From: Dipetalonema caudispina | Taxonomy: Eukaryota; Nematoda; Chromadorea; Rhabditida; Onchocercidae | Length of the DNA stretch: 64,000 bases | NCBI GenBank assembly: GCA_013365325.1 | Contig: JABVXV010000060.1 | Coordinates: 62,001-126,000, forward strand | Reading direction: 5' to 3' | Shown: positions 27,460-42,900 of the stretch, one piece after another | Layout: each line of letters starts with the position of its first letter | Numbering within the stretch: position 1 is the stretch's first letter | The notes under the pieces: generated by a model | The model's database searches: none | Seen by the model: the letters and a program-made list of their open reading frames with translations, nothing else | What the model was told of the DNA's origin: nothing | Program-made: the position numbers and the translations under genes

Positions 27460-30400
27460 TCAACAACTTTGTTGTCGGAAGGTTCTTGAGTTTCTGATAG
27501 CAATCATGCTTATATGTCTATAAACATTTCTAAAATTGAACTTACTGATTAATTGATGATCGTGACGGAGCATTTTCTCGACTACAAATGCCATCAGCAA
27601 TCAATTGTTCTCGAATTTCCGCCTGCCGGCTCATACCCAACCGCATTCTATAATCCCGAATGGCAGTCACTAGTGGTGATTCGGTTCGACCTTCTTTAGC
27701 ATCTTTAGGCTTTACTGATCCTGTCGTCCTATATCTAAAAAAAAAATAGTAGGAAACTTTTATGCTCAAGTTAAGAAAAAAACAGATATTCATGCATAAT
27801 TTCATTTGGATCATCTTACAGATCAACTTAAAGTACAAAAAAAAAGCACCGATTTAATATTTTCGATACACAACTATGTGTAATACAAAGGCGCTTCGAT
27901 ATATCACAAATTTTCCAACCACTTTTGTAGAGGCTAACAATTTGTTCTCGTTCGCTCATCGATAAAGGTAATCCAGGACTATAAATACGGCCTAGCTGAT
28001 TTGTTCCTGCAAGTATAAGTACTGCGTTATGTAGATTTTTAAACCGAAATTTGTCGGATTACGTACAATCGAAATGTATTTTTATTATTGATAATTAAAA
28101 CTTCTGAAATTAATTTCTTTTTTTTAACTTTCAGTCTAAAAAGCTCTTTATTACTGAAACCTCTATCTTTACTTCCAGATTGCACAAAAAAAAAAGATTT
28201 AGCAAAGGTTAAATTTGACTTGCGCATAGCATTTCTTCATACCTGAGCTACGGCTCGGACATGAACTGACAGATTCTCGACGTTGTTCTGACTCACTAGA
28301 TGATCGATAGTCGTTTGATTCCGATGATGTCGAAGACGGTGGACTATCAGCAAAAGAACCACCATCAGAAAGATCATCGGGTGACGAAAATGAATCTCGA
28401 CAACCAAATGCTAAATCATCAATTGGTGGTAAACGCTCCAAATGACGACCGTTTGTTTTTTCTTCGCCCTATAAAGCGGATATTTTTCCCTGATAAGATA
28501 GTATCTGTAGGGGCAAACTTTGTCTACCGATTTATTCAATTTTTTTTAGCATTTATTCATCATCGTATTGGTACAAATTCATTCATCAATTTTTTTTCCA
28601 TTTATTCGCTTTCTCTTCATCGATTTATTCACTTTGCATATCATTTATTTATCATTCTTGCATTTGGCCACTTATTTTTCATCGATTATTACTTTATCGT
28701 TTATTTATTTAACATTCTTTTCCTGCCAATATTTCAGTATCGCATGAGATTTTATTTTAGAAATATATTCTTAGCCTGAAAATCAAAAAAGAATGCAATG
28801 ATTTGAATTAGAAGAAGAAATTAAAAGAAAATGGATATGCCTTCTAATTCTTTTTTCTTTGTTTACACTCATCTTCACTTACTCTGTTGATATTTTAAAG
28901 ATTATTTTCAATATTCCGATCGTATGCCATCCCTTCTTTTTATGCTTTGAAACTTCTGAAATTATCCCTTCAAAATTTATCTCTTTCGATTGTGTTATTA
29001 TGATAAGAGGTCATTTTAGAACCATAAACAGGAGATTTAATGGACAAAGAAGAATATTGAATCGTAAAAAAACACAGTGTCGGGACGATGATGGAAATCT
29101 GAACTAATGAACAATTCTTCCAATATCTTTAAAACTCTGTAAAACGATACTCGTAACCGAATGACGACTTGAAAGAATACTTGATATATATCACAAGAAG
29201 ATTGATATAGCCCATTTTCAAAATAATCCATGTTTTTCGTATATTGAGAACTCTCACGTTTTTTATTACTCATTTGATTAGATCACTATCTAATCATTTG
29301 ATTGGATCACTACCTTAAAATGTAATAATTTTAAAACTTTAATCAATTCTTTTATTGCTATGAAATCATAACTTTGAATTTGAACTTATGAAGTAATAAA
29401 TAAGTTATGCAACAAAATTCACACGTTCAATATAAAGTTCCTTTCAACGCAAAGCGATAAGCTACTACGTTGTCCACTTTAACCTTTAATTAGCTTATCG
29501 CAATTATTCATCCCAAAATGGCTAATCAATGAATACAAAGAGAATAAGGATAATTTTTCCTCTTTTTTTTTTTTCCAAGAATATAAAGTAACTGAGGTCG
29601 TCGAATTCAACTAAAAAGTTTCCTTAATACAAAATCCTTTAGCACAAAACTATTACATTGCTAATTTTCACATTCTTTTCCTTATTTGATTGAAATCATT
29701 TCCTCTGATTATTTGTTTTTCAATTTATTTATTTTCTTTCTTTCGGAGTTTTCTATTAATTCGTAAATTATACAAAAATAATCCATCATTTTAGTTGAAA
29801 TTGGAAGATCAAAGAAGAAAGGAAAGAATAAATATATACATAGCAGAATAGTTATTTACATATGCTACTACATGTACTATTAATTTTGTAATCTTTACAA
29901 AAAAAAACATTGAAATGAAATGAGAACTGTTGATAGACACGAGGGAATGAATTCTTTGTTACACTTTCAATGGTATATGAATAAGGACAGAATAGAAAGA
30001 CGAATGATACACTAAAAAAAAAAATTGGCTTGTTGATGATTACTGATGAAGTGCAACAGTCACTTTTTTTTGATGTTAAATTTCACATTAGCAATTGCTG
30101 TTGTAACCAATATCACTCTCTCAATAAAAATTTGTCCACTTATTTGTGTCTTTTGCAGAGAGTTTACAAAAAAAAAAAAAAAAAAAGGAAAAAAAAAATT
30201 AAAATAACATTGACTTGCTATTTGCATATAATATGTAATGTATGTGCAGCTATTTTTTGTTAATTAAGTTGATCTAAGTTAGACTTATCCAATTTGCTCA
30301 TTAAATTGTTAATGTTTTTTAAGTCGTTAACAATGTCATTCTTGGTGATCCCTTTTCTGAAAATACGGATAGTCCGATCTCACAATTTCATCTAGCAATT

Positions 30401-30895
30401 GCCCTACCAAATACTTGCAATTAATTAGGATAAGAACTAACAATAAGAAGTTAAAAGCTCTAATATAATGGCAATTATTTCTTAATTTCTTAATTTTCTT
30501 TTCGTTGCATAAATACTTCCTCTTTCGTTTATTATAAATTTATTTTATTTCTTGATTCACTTGCTTATAATTCATCTATTACTGTTGTTGAATTGCTTTA
30601 ATCATTCTTTCTCTTCATCCTTTACTTACTTTTTGCAATCTATTTAGCCATTTGTTCCATTATTACTTCATTTTAGATTATATTATCTTAGATTTCCCGT
30701 GAAATCTTTTCAATTTTTTCATCATTTTATACAATAAATCTTGAAATATAAATAGAGTAACAATGAAGAATACTTTTAAAGAAATGAAAAAATTGGTAAA
30801 CTAACATAAAGCCAAGCATAGAAATCCCGTTCTAATGTTTCAGGTGTAGATATGTCAATCACGAAATTTCTTTCACCAATCACATCCGCCATCAT
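27460..30895 (-). CDS. PAX-like transcription factor with a paired domain and no homeodomain
   Basis: Five exons chain in phase: 30895-30806, 28468-28243, 28006-27850, 27734-27546 and (less certain) 27493-27460, giving 231 aa. The N-terminal part is acidic and very rich in Ser/Pro/Asp (SDGGSFADSPPSSTSSES). The paired domain starts at about residue 106. Its first half reads NQLGRIYSPGLPLS, EREQIVSLYKSGWKICDISK and CITHSCVSKIL; its second half reads RYRTTGSVKPKD and IREQLIADGICSRENAPSRS before SSIN. Standard PAX residues differ at many sites, for example SGWKICDIS where PAX proteins usually have GVRPCDIS. No homeodomain or octapeptide is visible downstream, as in the small C. elegans npax/pax-1 type proteins. 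Paired domains bind DNA through two helix-turn-helix units. The first exon begins 3 bp after a good acceptor (CAATTTTACAG), perhaps a trans-splice site. The last exon adds only 11 residues across a 48-bp intron and could be wrong. Confidence 0.75.
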
Positions 30896-30900
30896 CTCCT

Positions 30901-33900
30901 GTAAAATTGAGAATGAAAACTTTTTTTTAATGTGATCTTATTTCGCAATATTATCATACACAATGATGAAATTATGAGATGTTGAATGGCATTATTAATA
31001 TTTCAGCTTACCAGTAGTATCATAAATTTCATTGGGTTAATTAGCCAAGAGTAAGATTTCATTTTATCCTTTATTAATTTCACTACTGACTAATTGTTTG
31101 AGTTCAGGAAGGAAAACAAAACAATCATAGTTTTTATTTTTCAATTGGTAAATATTCTTCAAAATGCTACAACAGAAGAAAGGATGAACTGGAAAACTGC
31201 TATAAGTAAAGTGGCAACATGAGTAAAGTGTCACTTATTTATTTATGAAACACTATAAACAAAGCAAAATTATTATTACAATAATTTCTGGGAACCTCAT
31301 GAAAATTCTACAAACGTTGGTTAGAAATTCGAAACGAAATTTGCGAAACGTGGAATGATAGAAGAATTTTAAAATCTTTGATTTTTGCAAAAATAATGAT
31401 CAGATACAAAAACAAAAGAATTAGCATAAATTATGCCAATAAATTTTCAAAAATAACGACATATTTTATGGTAAAAAGAGAACTGAAACATTCAGTGAGG
31501 TTAAAAGTGTAATTAACGAAAGTTTCAATTATAATACATAAATGACAATATAATATAAAATTCTATAAAGAATTGATTGAAAATAATAAATTGACTTGAT
31601 ACAGCTCTAACTTAAGCTATAATAAACGGATGACAAATTTTTGACCTTATTTTACTTCTTTTTTACTTCGATTTAATTTAAAATATACCTATGTTTATAT
31701 TTCCAACCTGTTGGCCTATCACCTTGATCAAAATAAATATTAATCGCTGATATTTCATTCCATACACGTTTAACCTAATGCACTCATTTGAATTTCAATA
31801 ATATCAACAATATTTTGATGGAAATTGAAAATAGGATTGAATAAATTGATAAATTCAATCTTGTTAATTAGTCTTAATAACGTGCCATTGGTAGTAGAAG
31901 AAGTGACGATTTCTACCTACTCTTTCATCAAAATCAACAATTTGCCGATAACATATAAAAAGCCGCCAATGGCACTTCCAGAATTTTTTAGAGTAATGAA
32001 GCTTGTTGTCATTGTCATTACACCATTAACGATTATAGCAATCACTCTTCCTATCTTTTCTCCTCCTCTCTCTCTCTTTCTTCCTCCCTCTGTTTTCCTT
32101 CCATTACACTCTTCCTATAAAATCAGAAGATTTCAAAAAAGTGAAAAAAAGAAAGAAAAATGTCATCACGGAAACGAATGTGTACATATACAAAAAGAGT
32201 ATGTATGTATGTATGGAAGAGAATAGAAATGAAATTAAATCATTCAAAACGATGTCTTCAGTACTGGTTGTACTACTACTGGTTGTTTAAAAAATACTTG
32301 CTGATCATGTATGAATGTCCCACATTGATTTTTTTTCATCTGGAAATTTAAATGAAAGATAGCGGGAATGAAATGGGAAAATAAAGAATGCTAAATTTAT
32401 AACATTACTGCCAGTAACAGTAATGATAACGGTAATTGTCATGAAATTTTTTCTCATTTTTGATTTAATGAAATTTGAGAAAAACTGCTTTACCTGATTC
32501 GGATGAGGCGGTGTTAGTCATGTTGCAAACCATAATGACATTATTTTAAAGGTCACTAATTAAGTTTCAAAATGGAAAGTGATGAAGCAAAAAAGCAAAA
32601 GCAATCATCATTGAATCATTCATTTGCTATTGCAATGTTTAATTTCATTGGGGAACGAAAAAAAAAGGGATTATGCATATCGTATTATGGTAATTTGGAG
32701 AAGGATAGATTAAAATTAATGAACAAACTCATTCATATCTTTCTTATGTATTACTTTGAACTACATAGTAGCGAGAAACTGAAATTGCTATTTAATTTCA
32801 TTGAGATTAAAAGTTATAGACATTCTTTGATGACCGCTGCTGTTAGTAAGAGATGACCACAAAGTGATTGTCGGAAATTCTAGAACAACCTGTTCTGAAA
32901 ATTTCGCATTCGTTTTTAGCACCTTCAACAAGTTGAATGCTATCACTAACAATTCTTTTTAGGTAACTTATACAAATGTATAAGGTATGTCAGGTTATGG
33001 CATGCTGTCCAGACTTGCGGAAAGTCACTGTACTGGTCATTCATGGTCATTTGCCAGTTATAATTTTAATAAGTATAAATTTTGCTTAGAATTTTTGCTA
33101 CGATATTTATTTCTTAACTGAATTAGCAGGAAATTCAATGATTTGAATGGTTTAATGATGAGTTTTGTGGTGGATAAACAAAGAAATGGATGAAATCATC
33201 AAATAAAAAATAAAATACTTGAAATAAATTGTAGGAATACAATGATATTCGGAATAAGAAAGTAATTCAAACAAATGCCAATAACAATAATAATCCTTTA
33301 TTGTTAAAGATAAACTAAATAGATGTGATTTAATCCCAACACCAATTACGATGACTAGATCCGGTTCCGTCTTTTCTTTTTACTGACTGCAATGACAGCA
33401 ACATTTTTGAATCGTAGGACCTAAAAACTTTCATTTATTATTGTCCTCGTCAAATTGTTGTAAATTTTTGCATACTTCAAGTTGTAGTTTTAACAAATAA
33501 CACTTAACTTAAGATATACGACTTGTTGAGGCATTGTAAGAATTATCGCTAACAGTCGTTTAATCGTAAAGATCTGACCAGCAAATCAAAATGTGCAAGG
33601 GTGAAATTTCATCTATTCAATTTTGTGAAACTATTTGTAGTTTCCATTGGTTAATAACTTTATCACTGTTATTATAATTCATTCTTACTGGCTTTAATTC
33701 TCAGAAGTTACACATTCTCTAAAAGGACTGTAAATGCAATGTTCTAATAATAATTAGTCTTCATTTTTGGTTAACCCTAATTAGAGAAAAATTTGAATTC
33801 ATCGATAGTGAGACTGTGATCTTTAAAAGAAGAAATGATTTAGCACAATATTCTCAGTTCTTTAAAAACATACTGTTTATAAGAAGGCGATGAAGCGAAA

Positions 33901-36900
33901 TTTCAAAATGCATGTGGATGGTACAAAACAGAATAAAAATTATTCAGATGTAATTTCAACAAATTTTGCATTTCGAAGGAAAGAAGGAATATTATAAGCA
34001 AATAAATGATCGGATGGATAGTAGAATCGAACAGGCATATAAGCAAAAAGCTATCCTCTTTAAAATAAAGAAATTAGGTGACATATTAATTGTTTAAAAC
34101 TAACTGGTTTCGAAGAACTGATGAATTTTCCTGGTTTCTAAAAAAGCAGATAATAAAAAATCATCCTTTTTCGTTCCCTTTTTTAATGTAACACCTAAAA
34201 GATTGACAAACCTATGCTATTACAACAACAACAATGAGAACATCCCTTCAATTGGAATTTAATTAAGCTATCAATAAGTAGTAAAGTAGCTGTTTTCTGC
34301 TTGTATAGGAAGAAATAACTCTAAAAAAATTTTTAAAATCATTGGCTACATTAACGTGGAGTTCTCTTACACTTTTCTTCACAAAAATAACACTTTATAT
34401 TGTTTTGCACTCTTGAATCAAATTAAATTCGTTCACAAAAATACATCACGCGGTTTTGTTGCATATTTAAAAGGACTTCCAGATGGCTGACCGCAAAACG
34501 TCAAATTTTACTTAAAGCTAAATACTGTTTTATTAGTGAATACGAGAGTAACATAAAGCGATATCTTAAGATCATAACTGAGTGTGCATCTGAATTTTCA
34601 AATATCATTGAGCAATTTGTAATAATTTGGGTAACAATCTCGTTAAAGCAATTTAAGGACAGTGAATTAGGAAATAAAGAATCTGATTTAACAAAATAGT
34701 CCATAACTTTCATGTCAGTAACATAAAACAAGAATAAATCATTGAGAATATGCTTTCGATAATTTCGTTTCTTAAAATTTTAACTGAAAGTATTTGTTGA
34801 AAACTCCCAGGTGAATTTTATGAAAGGTCGATGCTGAAGAAGGGAGGAGTCAAAGAAGATTGTCAGAGATTGTTGAAGAGAGATTATGAATGATGGTAAT
34901 AAATGATAAAAAGAATCATTAGAGGAAATAAATGAACTGATTGGAGATAAGAAAAAATTGAATAATATTTAATTAAGGTGGACAATGAATGGTGGATGAA
35001 GCAAGTTAATATTTCAGGCTCAAATTTACTGAGGTGAATAAGGTTAGGAAAGCATGATAGGAAAATTTTCGAGAATTTTCAAACAATGAACTATGCTTCG
35101 AGACTGATGATACTGGTTAGTGTTAGTTATGATGATTATTTATGATAAAATAAGATAAGCCTTTCTGACAAGGGCAAATGACGGAAGAGGAGAGGAAAGA
35201 TTGAAGGAGGATAACTTATAACTGGTTCTTCTCATCTGTATTCTTCATACCATTCTTTACTTTCATGCAACATACTCAATTGATATAGTTCTTGTTAACT
35301 GTATCAGGATGAATTTGTTGCTATTCACTTATGATTAAATTTAATAAGTAAAAGGATAATGATAAACTGTAAATCTAAAATTTATAAAAATTTATGGGAG
35401 ATAAAAGAAATGACTTCCATAAATCTTGACCTAATAAATTCATCGTGATAAGAAAGTTGACGTTTTATAAGATACAGTTTGTAGAAGTTTTTAACAAATC
35501 GAAATGCGCCTTAATACGACCTTAATGCGACCGGAACTAAACGATTTATCATCAACCTAACCTTTCTGGATGGATGAGCAAAATTTTCAACGATTCCATC
35601 ATAAACATATATAAAGACTAGTTTGCAATCCATTTCGAAGCAGATCATTAGTTTTTATGTGCTGTTATCAATATTTTTCTTCTATACTTAATGTAATTAC
35701 AAGCGTAATAAGAAAATAATTCAAACTTTTCCAAATACCGCTAACTGGCAAATGATATTTGCAACACATACATCACTTAGCTACTAATCCGTCATATTGG
35801 TGCTATTGCCAACTACGCAAAGAACTATTCTTCGATATCCCATTTCTTCTTCATTCAGCCACATGTAAGCGATTAACGGTGTTAACCTGTATTTCTCGAA
35901 ACAGGTAAATGAATAAATTTTACACTTAAGTTTACAACAAACAACAGATAATGAAGGTTTGGCTCATGCATATATTTCGCTTAAATTCATCTTAAAGCCC
36001 GAGCAAAAAGAGGCGCAACGTTTCGATTTAATTACTATCATACGAACAACTCACTTTTAAAATTATAACTATCATGCATCATAGCGATTCAGTTCATTTA
36101 TCTCATTTCTTCCACTTAATTACAGAAATTAATAAGCTATGGAGATGAATATTGACAATGGATTTTCTGCAAACGATTCCACTTTTGGGGATGAATCAGA
36201 TGCTTACATAACAACATAACGCTAGTTGGCGTTAAGAATTTGCAATGTTCGATACATGAATTAAGCGAATATTAATAAATAATCTATCCAATTCATCATA
36301 AGTGGACCAAAGCCCTAATGTATATTAAGTATCTTGCAAATTACGATAACCTTGCTATTTTATCATTTTCATCATATCATATTATTTTTCATTATGCCAT
36401 TAAACTCACTTACAAAAAGATCAATAATGAATTAATTCGTCAGAATAATTTTTTGTTTTAGAAAGTGATCAGTAACATATGATTAAAATAGTTGTATCTA
36501 AGTGAAACAGGTCAAGCAAATTATAATTTTCTAGGTTACGGAAAAAAACAGGCAAATACATGGATTGTACTTAAATAAAAATATTTATTATTTTCTAAAG
36601 GAAAAATAACAAAAACTATTTTGAGAATAAAAAATGTTATTATTTTTTCAGTTAATGTAATGATAATATTTTCACCTCTAACTAAGTTAACACAATATTT
36701 TTGCTTATTATATTTAACTTTCTTATAACTTTACAATCTTCTTGAAAGAGATTTACGACGTCAACTATCAGATCACTTCGTTAAAATTATTTGTTATGGA
36801 CATTTGTATCTGTGAGCATTTTCGTGGTTTCCGTAAAACTTCTAGAAATTGTATTTCGATATTCTCAGCCCTCAATGTGTTATACCATGATAAGGTTCAA

Positions 36901-39900
36901 TTTTACGACAGAAACTAACAAGAATCTTGTAAAATAGCTTGCGATAGTACGTTTGATTTTCAATTTCTAAAAGAAGCGATACATTTCCACATTTGAGTAT
37001 TTCAGGTTACAAAGAGAAAACATAAGAGATATGAGTTTGGAATAAACTAGAAGGGTTTTATACTGAAATTAAGAAATTAAAATTAAAGAAAACGAAATAA
37101 AACCAATGAAACGAAATTTTGTGGAGTGATTCCCTTGTTAAATGAACTAAATAAATGTAGAAATTAGATCTCAATTATTAATGAACCAACATCCTGTAAT
37201 GATGAGAAATACGTCTGAAATGCCAAAGATCCGGTAACAACCTATCATTTCCCTTCCCTACCAATTGTTCTATCTGTTTCATCGAGAAATGAACCGAACT
37301 TGCCTTCCGCAGTTTTGCTCTCTGCAAATGAAAAAGGACATCATATCTTGTTTTACCGCTTTTGCTACCACAACTGCTATTAAATTACAAGGAGAACAAG
37401 TTTTGTCGCTCGGAACGGAGACAAACGTATCTTCTAGAAGCGGACACCTATAGCACTTGAGATATTACCTCCACCCTCTAGGCATGTGACACCCGGGAAC
37501 GCAATATGTCAATTCCTCCTCTTGGATGCACTTCTTTATTTTCTCTTCCCCATTTCTTCAGTCCTGTTACCCGGAGAAAATCGAAGATTGATAACCAAAG
37601 GAAACACGAGGAAAACTTTCCCAAAAAAGAAAAGAGTTACATTTTTTCTTTTCCGTCAAAACATTTCACTCAGTTGTCAAAATCTATTTGAAATTAAATT
37701 ACTTTCATATTTGACTCTTCATTCACTTCATCACATTAAGCTAAAAGTGGAAATGGTAAAGAGCGCAAATTTCTTCCTTCTCTTTGTACATTTCCCTTTT
37801 CTGCAAATGACAACTCATTCATTACTGCTAGTGTCACTAATACTCTATCATCAATATCATATTTCTCGATGAAAATATCAGCGGATATTAACAGAAATGA
37901 TGTATAAAGAGATTGCAATGTATTAATTTTTTCGAACAAAAAAAAAATTAAAGTTAAATAGTAAAGATTATAAGTTACGATAAACTCTTTTAACTTGTTT
38001 AGAACATCAAAATTTCATGGAAGCGAAAAAGGCAACCAGAAATGCTGAAATAGTGACAGATATTACAAATTGCACCATCAACTTGCTTGTCATACATTAA
38101 ATCAGTTATATTTCGGAGCCAATTAATTAACCAATTGAATTCCACTTCCAGTATTGTCAGACTCAAAAATTTTTATTGAAAAACTTTCAAAAAACTACAG
38201 AATTCCAAAACCACAAATATGTAGGCAACTTCAAAATAAATTTCCATGAATCATCAATTCAACAAATTTGCTCATTCTGCAGGATAAAAAAAAATAGTAA
38301 TAATTTGAAAGGAGCAGAAAAAATACGCTAAAGCAACAATTAACAGTTCAAGAAGTCCGCAATTTCCGCAGGCTTTACTTTACAGCGCTACACGGAAAAA
38401 AGTGATTTCTTTTTTTTTTTTTTTTTTTTGGCAGGAACTTGTAGTGATTCATTTACGAACACCTAAAATCAATGTTTAAAAATTATTTTTAACTACTAAA
38501 AATTTACAGTTATGTGCTTTTTGAAAAATGCTTTTGAAGATTTCAAGAGAGTTACTTAATGAAATAATCACGTGCTCATTTTTTTTTTTTTAACAAATGA
38601 AATAGTAGGAATAGATTATGGATAAGTGACAAATTGAAGGTTTTTAGTTTTGAATTCGAGTGCTTTTATCAACAATTATCCGAGTGGTGTAGCAAACTTT
38701 AGTGGGTTAAGATTTCAAGAGAAATTTGTTACATTGTATGATCGGAATTTCTGCTAACCCCAGTCCAGCATTTACAACAGTTACGAAGTTTCTAGGCTTC
38801 ACCCATAGAATTTCCTATAGAATCCTTTGCGTTTAAACCTGCGTTTTTTAAATCTTTATCTTAAAATTATTTGAAGTATATGATTGAAATTAAAATAGAA
38901 ATTCACAGCACGAATAATCCTCTCAACAACACTTTGTTGAATGTTGGACTATCTGAATGAAATAATTTAAGAAAATTGTATAAAACAGCCAAATGAGTTT
39001 GTAAAATATTCTGCCATAACCTTCACCATTCTTTTTCTTTTGCTAAGACAATATTCAAACTCTAGGCATTTAGCTATAAGAGCTTATAAAGTATGAAATT
39101 AAAGATATTAGCCAAAAAAAATGTCACGGTCCTTAAAGTTATTTTTTCTTTTTTTTTTTTTTTTCATAGCAATGAAATTTTCGTAGAACCACCGAAATAC
39201 AAGATGCATTAGAGAATTTGTATTCGACAGACAAAAGTTTAGAATGTGCACTTTTTAGAAAATGCAACTTTTACAATTTGAAAATCGATGATAAATTCAA
39301 AAGAGACAACGGAAGAAGTACAAAAATTTTTTCCATCAAAAAACGAGTAATCCTTTTATAGTAGAGAAGTTTTGGAAATTGAAATGATCCTTCCAGTTTG
39401 CTTTCCGCTGCTCATGTTGTAATCATTTTAATAGCTTAGCGGTTTCCCTTGAGAAGATTGATGTGTTGTTTTATTTTTTGGATCAATTAATGAATTAACC
39501 TGCTTCTAAGAAATTACCTTGAAGTTTATGAGGAATTTAATTAAATCATAAAATTCAAATCAGAATAAACTTATGAAATTTGTGAAAGATATGTTGCTAA
39601 AAAATGAATTCATCACACATTTCATTTCTTCTTAAATCTATTTAAATGTATTTAAAAATGTAATGCAGCAGCTATAAGGAAATTTATCATGGTGATAAAA
39701 TTTAAAAAATTCAAAACTGGGAATTTCAAATTTGGTCCCTTATAAAAAAAATTCGACTGATAGTTGCGACTTCGCAACATCATATCAAAAATAATAATAT
39801 CGTATTTTTCGATGGTGACGTGAAATTAACAGCGTAAAGACTTTCAGATAAAAGATAAAAATAAAAGAACGGCCGAAAACAGTCAACGCTTTTAAAACCG

Positions 39901-42900
39901 AACAAATTATATTTGTAAAATTCTCACAACCTGTTTCTGCTCATACTGCACAACACTTTGATCCAAAGAAACTTGCCACTTATCAAAAAATTTCGAATTT
40001 TATAATATGTCATCTCATCTAATTACAATTTTTCGTAGAGCATCAGAACTCATCGCTCTCAAGAAAAATTCGTTAATGTTATGTCCTTTTTTTCTTCTGC
40101 AAAATGTTGATCTTTTTTTTTAGCTTGTAATGATTAATAGTTCGTTGATGGTATAAATTTAGACCAAATTTTCTAAAGAATTAAATCCAAGCTGAATTTC
40201 TGGTATTTTTGAGAAATAAATCTTTCATTTGCAACGAAATATAAACTTCTTGCACTTGAATTCATCTAATGAATCAGAAACAAAGTTTATTGAAACTGGC
40301 TCGAAATTTCTTTCCAAGATTTCATAATTCAAGGGAAATTGATGAGATAACTTAATCACATAATTCGATAACACTTATATAAGTTTTATTTTAATTATTT
40401 TTTGACGGGACATAGTGCTTAAAAACTTTTCTGTTTTTACTTATTCTTTAACTGAAGAATGCGATCTTCTATAGCAATTTTAATAAAAGTCACTTTTTAA
40501 TTACGAAATTAAGCTTCGCAAAGAGTTAGAAAGCATCATACTTCCTCAACAAATTAAATTTACTTTCGGCTATCTTCAAGGGCATGAACAAAAAGGAATT
40601 ATAATGTCTAATTTGGAGTAACCGTCCTCAAATATTACTTGTTGTGTTTCCATCCATATGCTATATGCATAATTTAAATAATTTTGTTGAGAACTTAATT
40701 GAATATTTCTAAAATCAATAAGAGATGACAATTTCATCAATGACTAGTTAACTTGAAATATTGTAGATCCATAAAGATATATGGAACCCGCAAAAATGAA
40801 ATAAAAAAAGATAAAAATTGTAAAAACACTTTGGATATTTTTTTGTTGAAATCAATGAGTTTGTTTTTGTCATACTTTGATAAGAGAAGTAAAGTAGGAA
40901 GTGATCTTATCTAACTACAGCAAAAAGAAATTAGAAAGTAGTAAGGCCCAAATTTTTTTGAAAATAATGAAAGTTGTAATTGGAAATGTGTGAATTGAGG
41001 AATGACAAATGTAATCATAGGAACTATAGGTAAAAAAGTTTGGGTAAAAATTCTATTAATCCAAAAATTAAACCTGAAAGCAAATATTACCTGAAAGCGC
41101 ATATTATCATAATATGGAGAAATGTTAGAACTAAACGAAATGATGAGATAAATCTTTATCAGCTCGAATTCTGCAATTTGTCAAGCAAATAAGAGATTTT
41201 CTGAAAGATACGAATTTGATTATTTGAACACCTTTGAACAATAAAAAAATATTTCAAAAAAAGGATAATATTTTGGATTTTAGGACCAAAAATAAGGAAA
41301 ATTTTAATATTTAGGAAACATTTTCTTGAAATATTGCAGAAATCGTTCATTTAGTGTAATTATAATAATATTTCCTAGAAAATCTATTTCCTCAAAAGCC
41401 AAAATTTTCTCGTATCCCACTTCTCATTTATGATCTTCAATGTAGATTTGTAACTGAAAATTCAAATTTAAAAGCCATCCATTCCATTTCTTTTTTGCAT
41501 GGTAAGGACAAATAAATTTTAAGGTTTTAATATTTCAAACCTAATTACCATAAGATGGAAATTATTGGTAGTAATTTTAATATATTCGAAGTATGTTATG
41601 TCCTCTCTAGTTAGAGATCCAAGCAATATGTTACATCAGACGTTATTTAGCACCGTTAAAGTACATCATTAAATACAAATTTTTTTTTTTTTTTTTAATT
41701 AGAAGTACTTACAATTCTGTCTGTTCAACTGTACATTTTTATTTTTAAAAAGTGCTTTTAAAACTTGAAGCGAATGGTATGAATGTAATACCTAACAGAA
41801 CTGGTTTTAATGTAAAACAAAAAAGAGCTAACGAAAAAGAAAGATGGAGCGAGTGAAATATTTATCTTGAAATTGTAATTAGAAAAAAAAAAAGGAACAT
41901 TTTAAGTTAGCCGTAAGGGAAGGTTTTGTTTGATTTATATTACTATCTTTTGTACCACAGCATTGTTACTCAATTAAAGCATAAAATAATGAAAATCCTG
42001 AAAATAGTGAAAATCATTCCGGAGAAAAATGAAGTAAAACTATTGCCGAAATCTTGATAACGAATGCGGTTGAATCATGATTTTTACTAGTATAAATAAT
42101 TTCACTATCTTTAAGCACTGTAATTTTAAATATTTTATGAAAAAAAAGAAAAGAAAAAATTTTAAAGTCGTCATTGCGGTGAACTATGTAGTAAATACAT
42201 GCGATAATAATTTGAGAGTATCCATATCAGATTGTTAGTATTCACTACGAACTTACTGAATTGCGTCGTAGAAGACTATTATCTTCTTGATGGATCGCAC
42301 TCTATAAGGCATTAAAACATTAATTTCATCCGAAATAATTCCACTTTTTCTCATGATCACGTCATGATCTTTACATTATAACTGATGAAAATTTCTATGG
42401 ATCCATTTTCTCCATTTTATTTTTCCTACTTTATCGGTGACTAAAGCTTGCTTTTTTCTATAGCCATTGCTTTTAATATTGCCAAAGACGTACGTTTATT
42501 CTTCAATGATTGATTGAAAGAAATCAATACGAATTTTACAAATTTCTTGTACGGTATTGGATTTTGCCATATGTTTTCTAATTTAGAGATTGTGTCAGTT
42601 AGGAATTTTTCCTCATTTCATTAAAATTGCGGTAAGTTCGAGCGAGAAGTTAGAGCCATAAAGCATTGACATGTAATACAAAGAGGCTTATGAACCATCA
42701 AAAAGGAAAGTTTTTCTGTGCCTGATTGATTAAGAAGTCGATATTTAGCTTATCATTTTGAGAATAAGTTTATTATTGCGTTGCTTATCCAAACTTAGCT
42801 TTCTATATGTTGCGATAAACTCCCTATGTTGAAAAGAAATATTTCAGAAATATGCCTCAGAATGCATAAGATTACTTGGCCACCTTGATATTCAACATAA

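Noticed and set aside
32572..32856. 94-codon plus-strand ORF in the desert
   Set aside because: Composition follows the AT-rich background and no family or splice context supports it.
36139..36219. 26-codon ORF MEMNIDNGFSANDSTFGDES with an acceptor-like site before it
   Set aside because: Too short to separate from chance, and no homologue or partner exon is recognised.
37265..37480. Cys-rich minus-strand reading (CVPGCHMPRGWR joined to CPLLEDTFV) in the desert
   Set aside because: The two pieces agree in phase, but the intron between them would be only 21 bp and the upstream acceptor is poor. No family is recognised.
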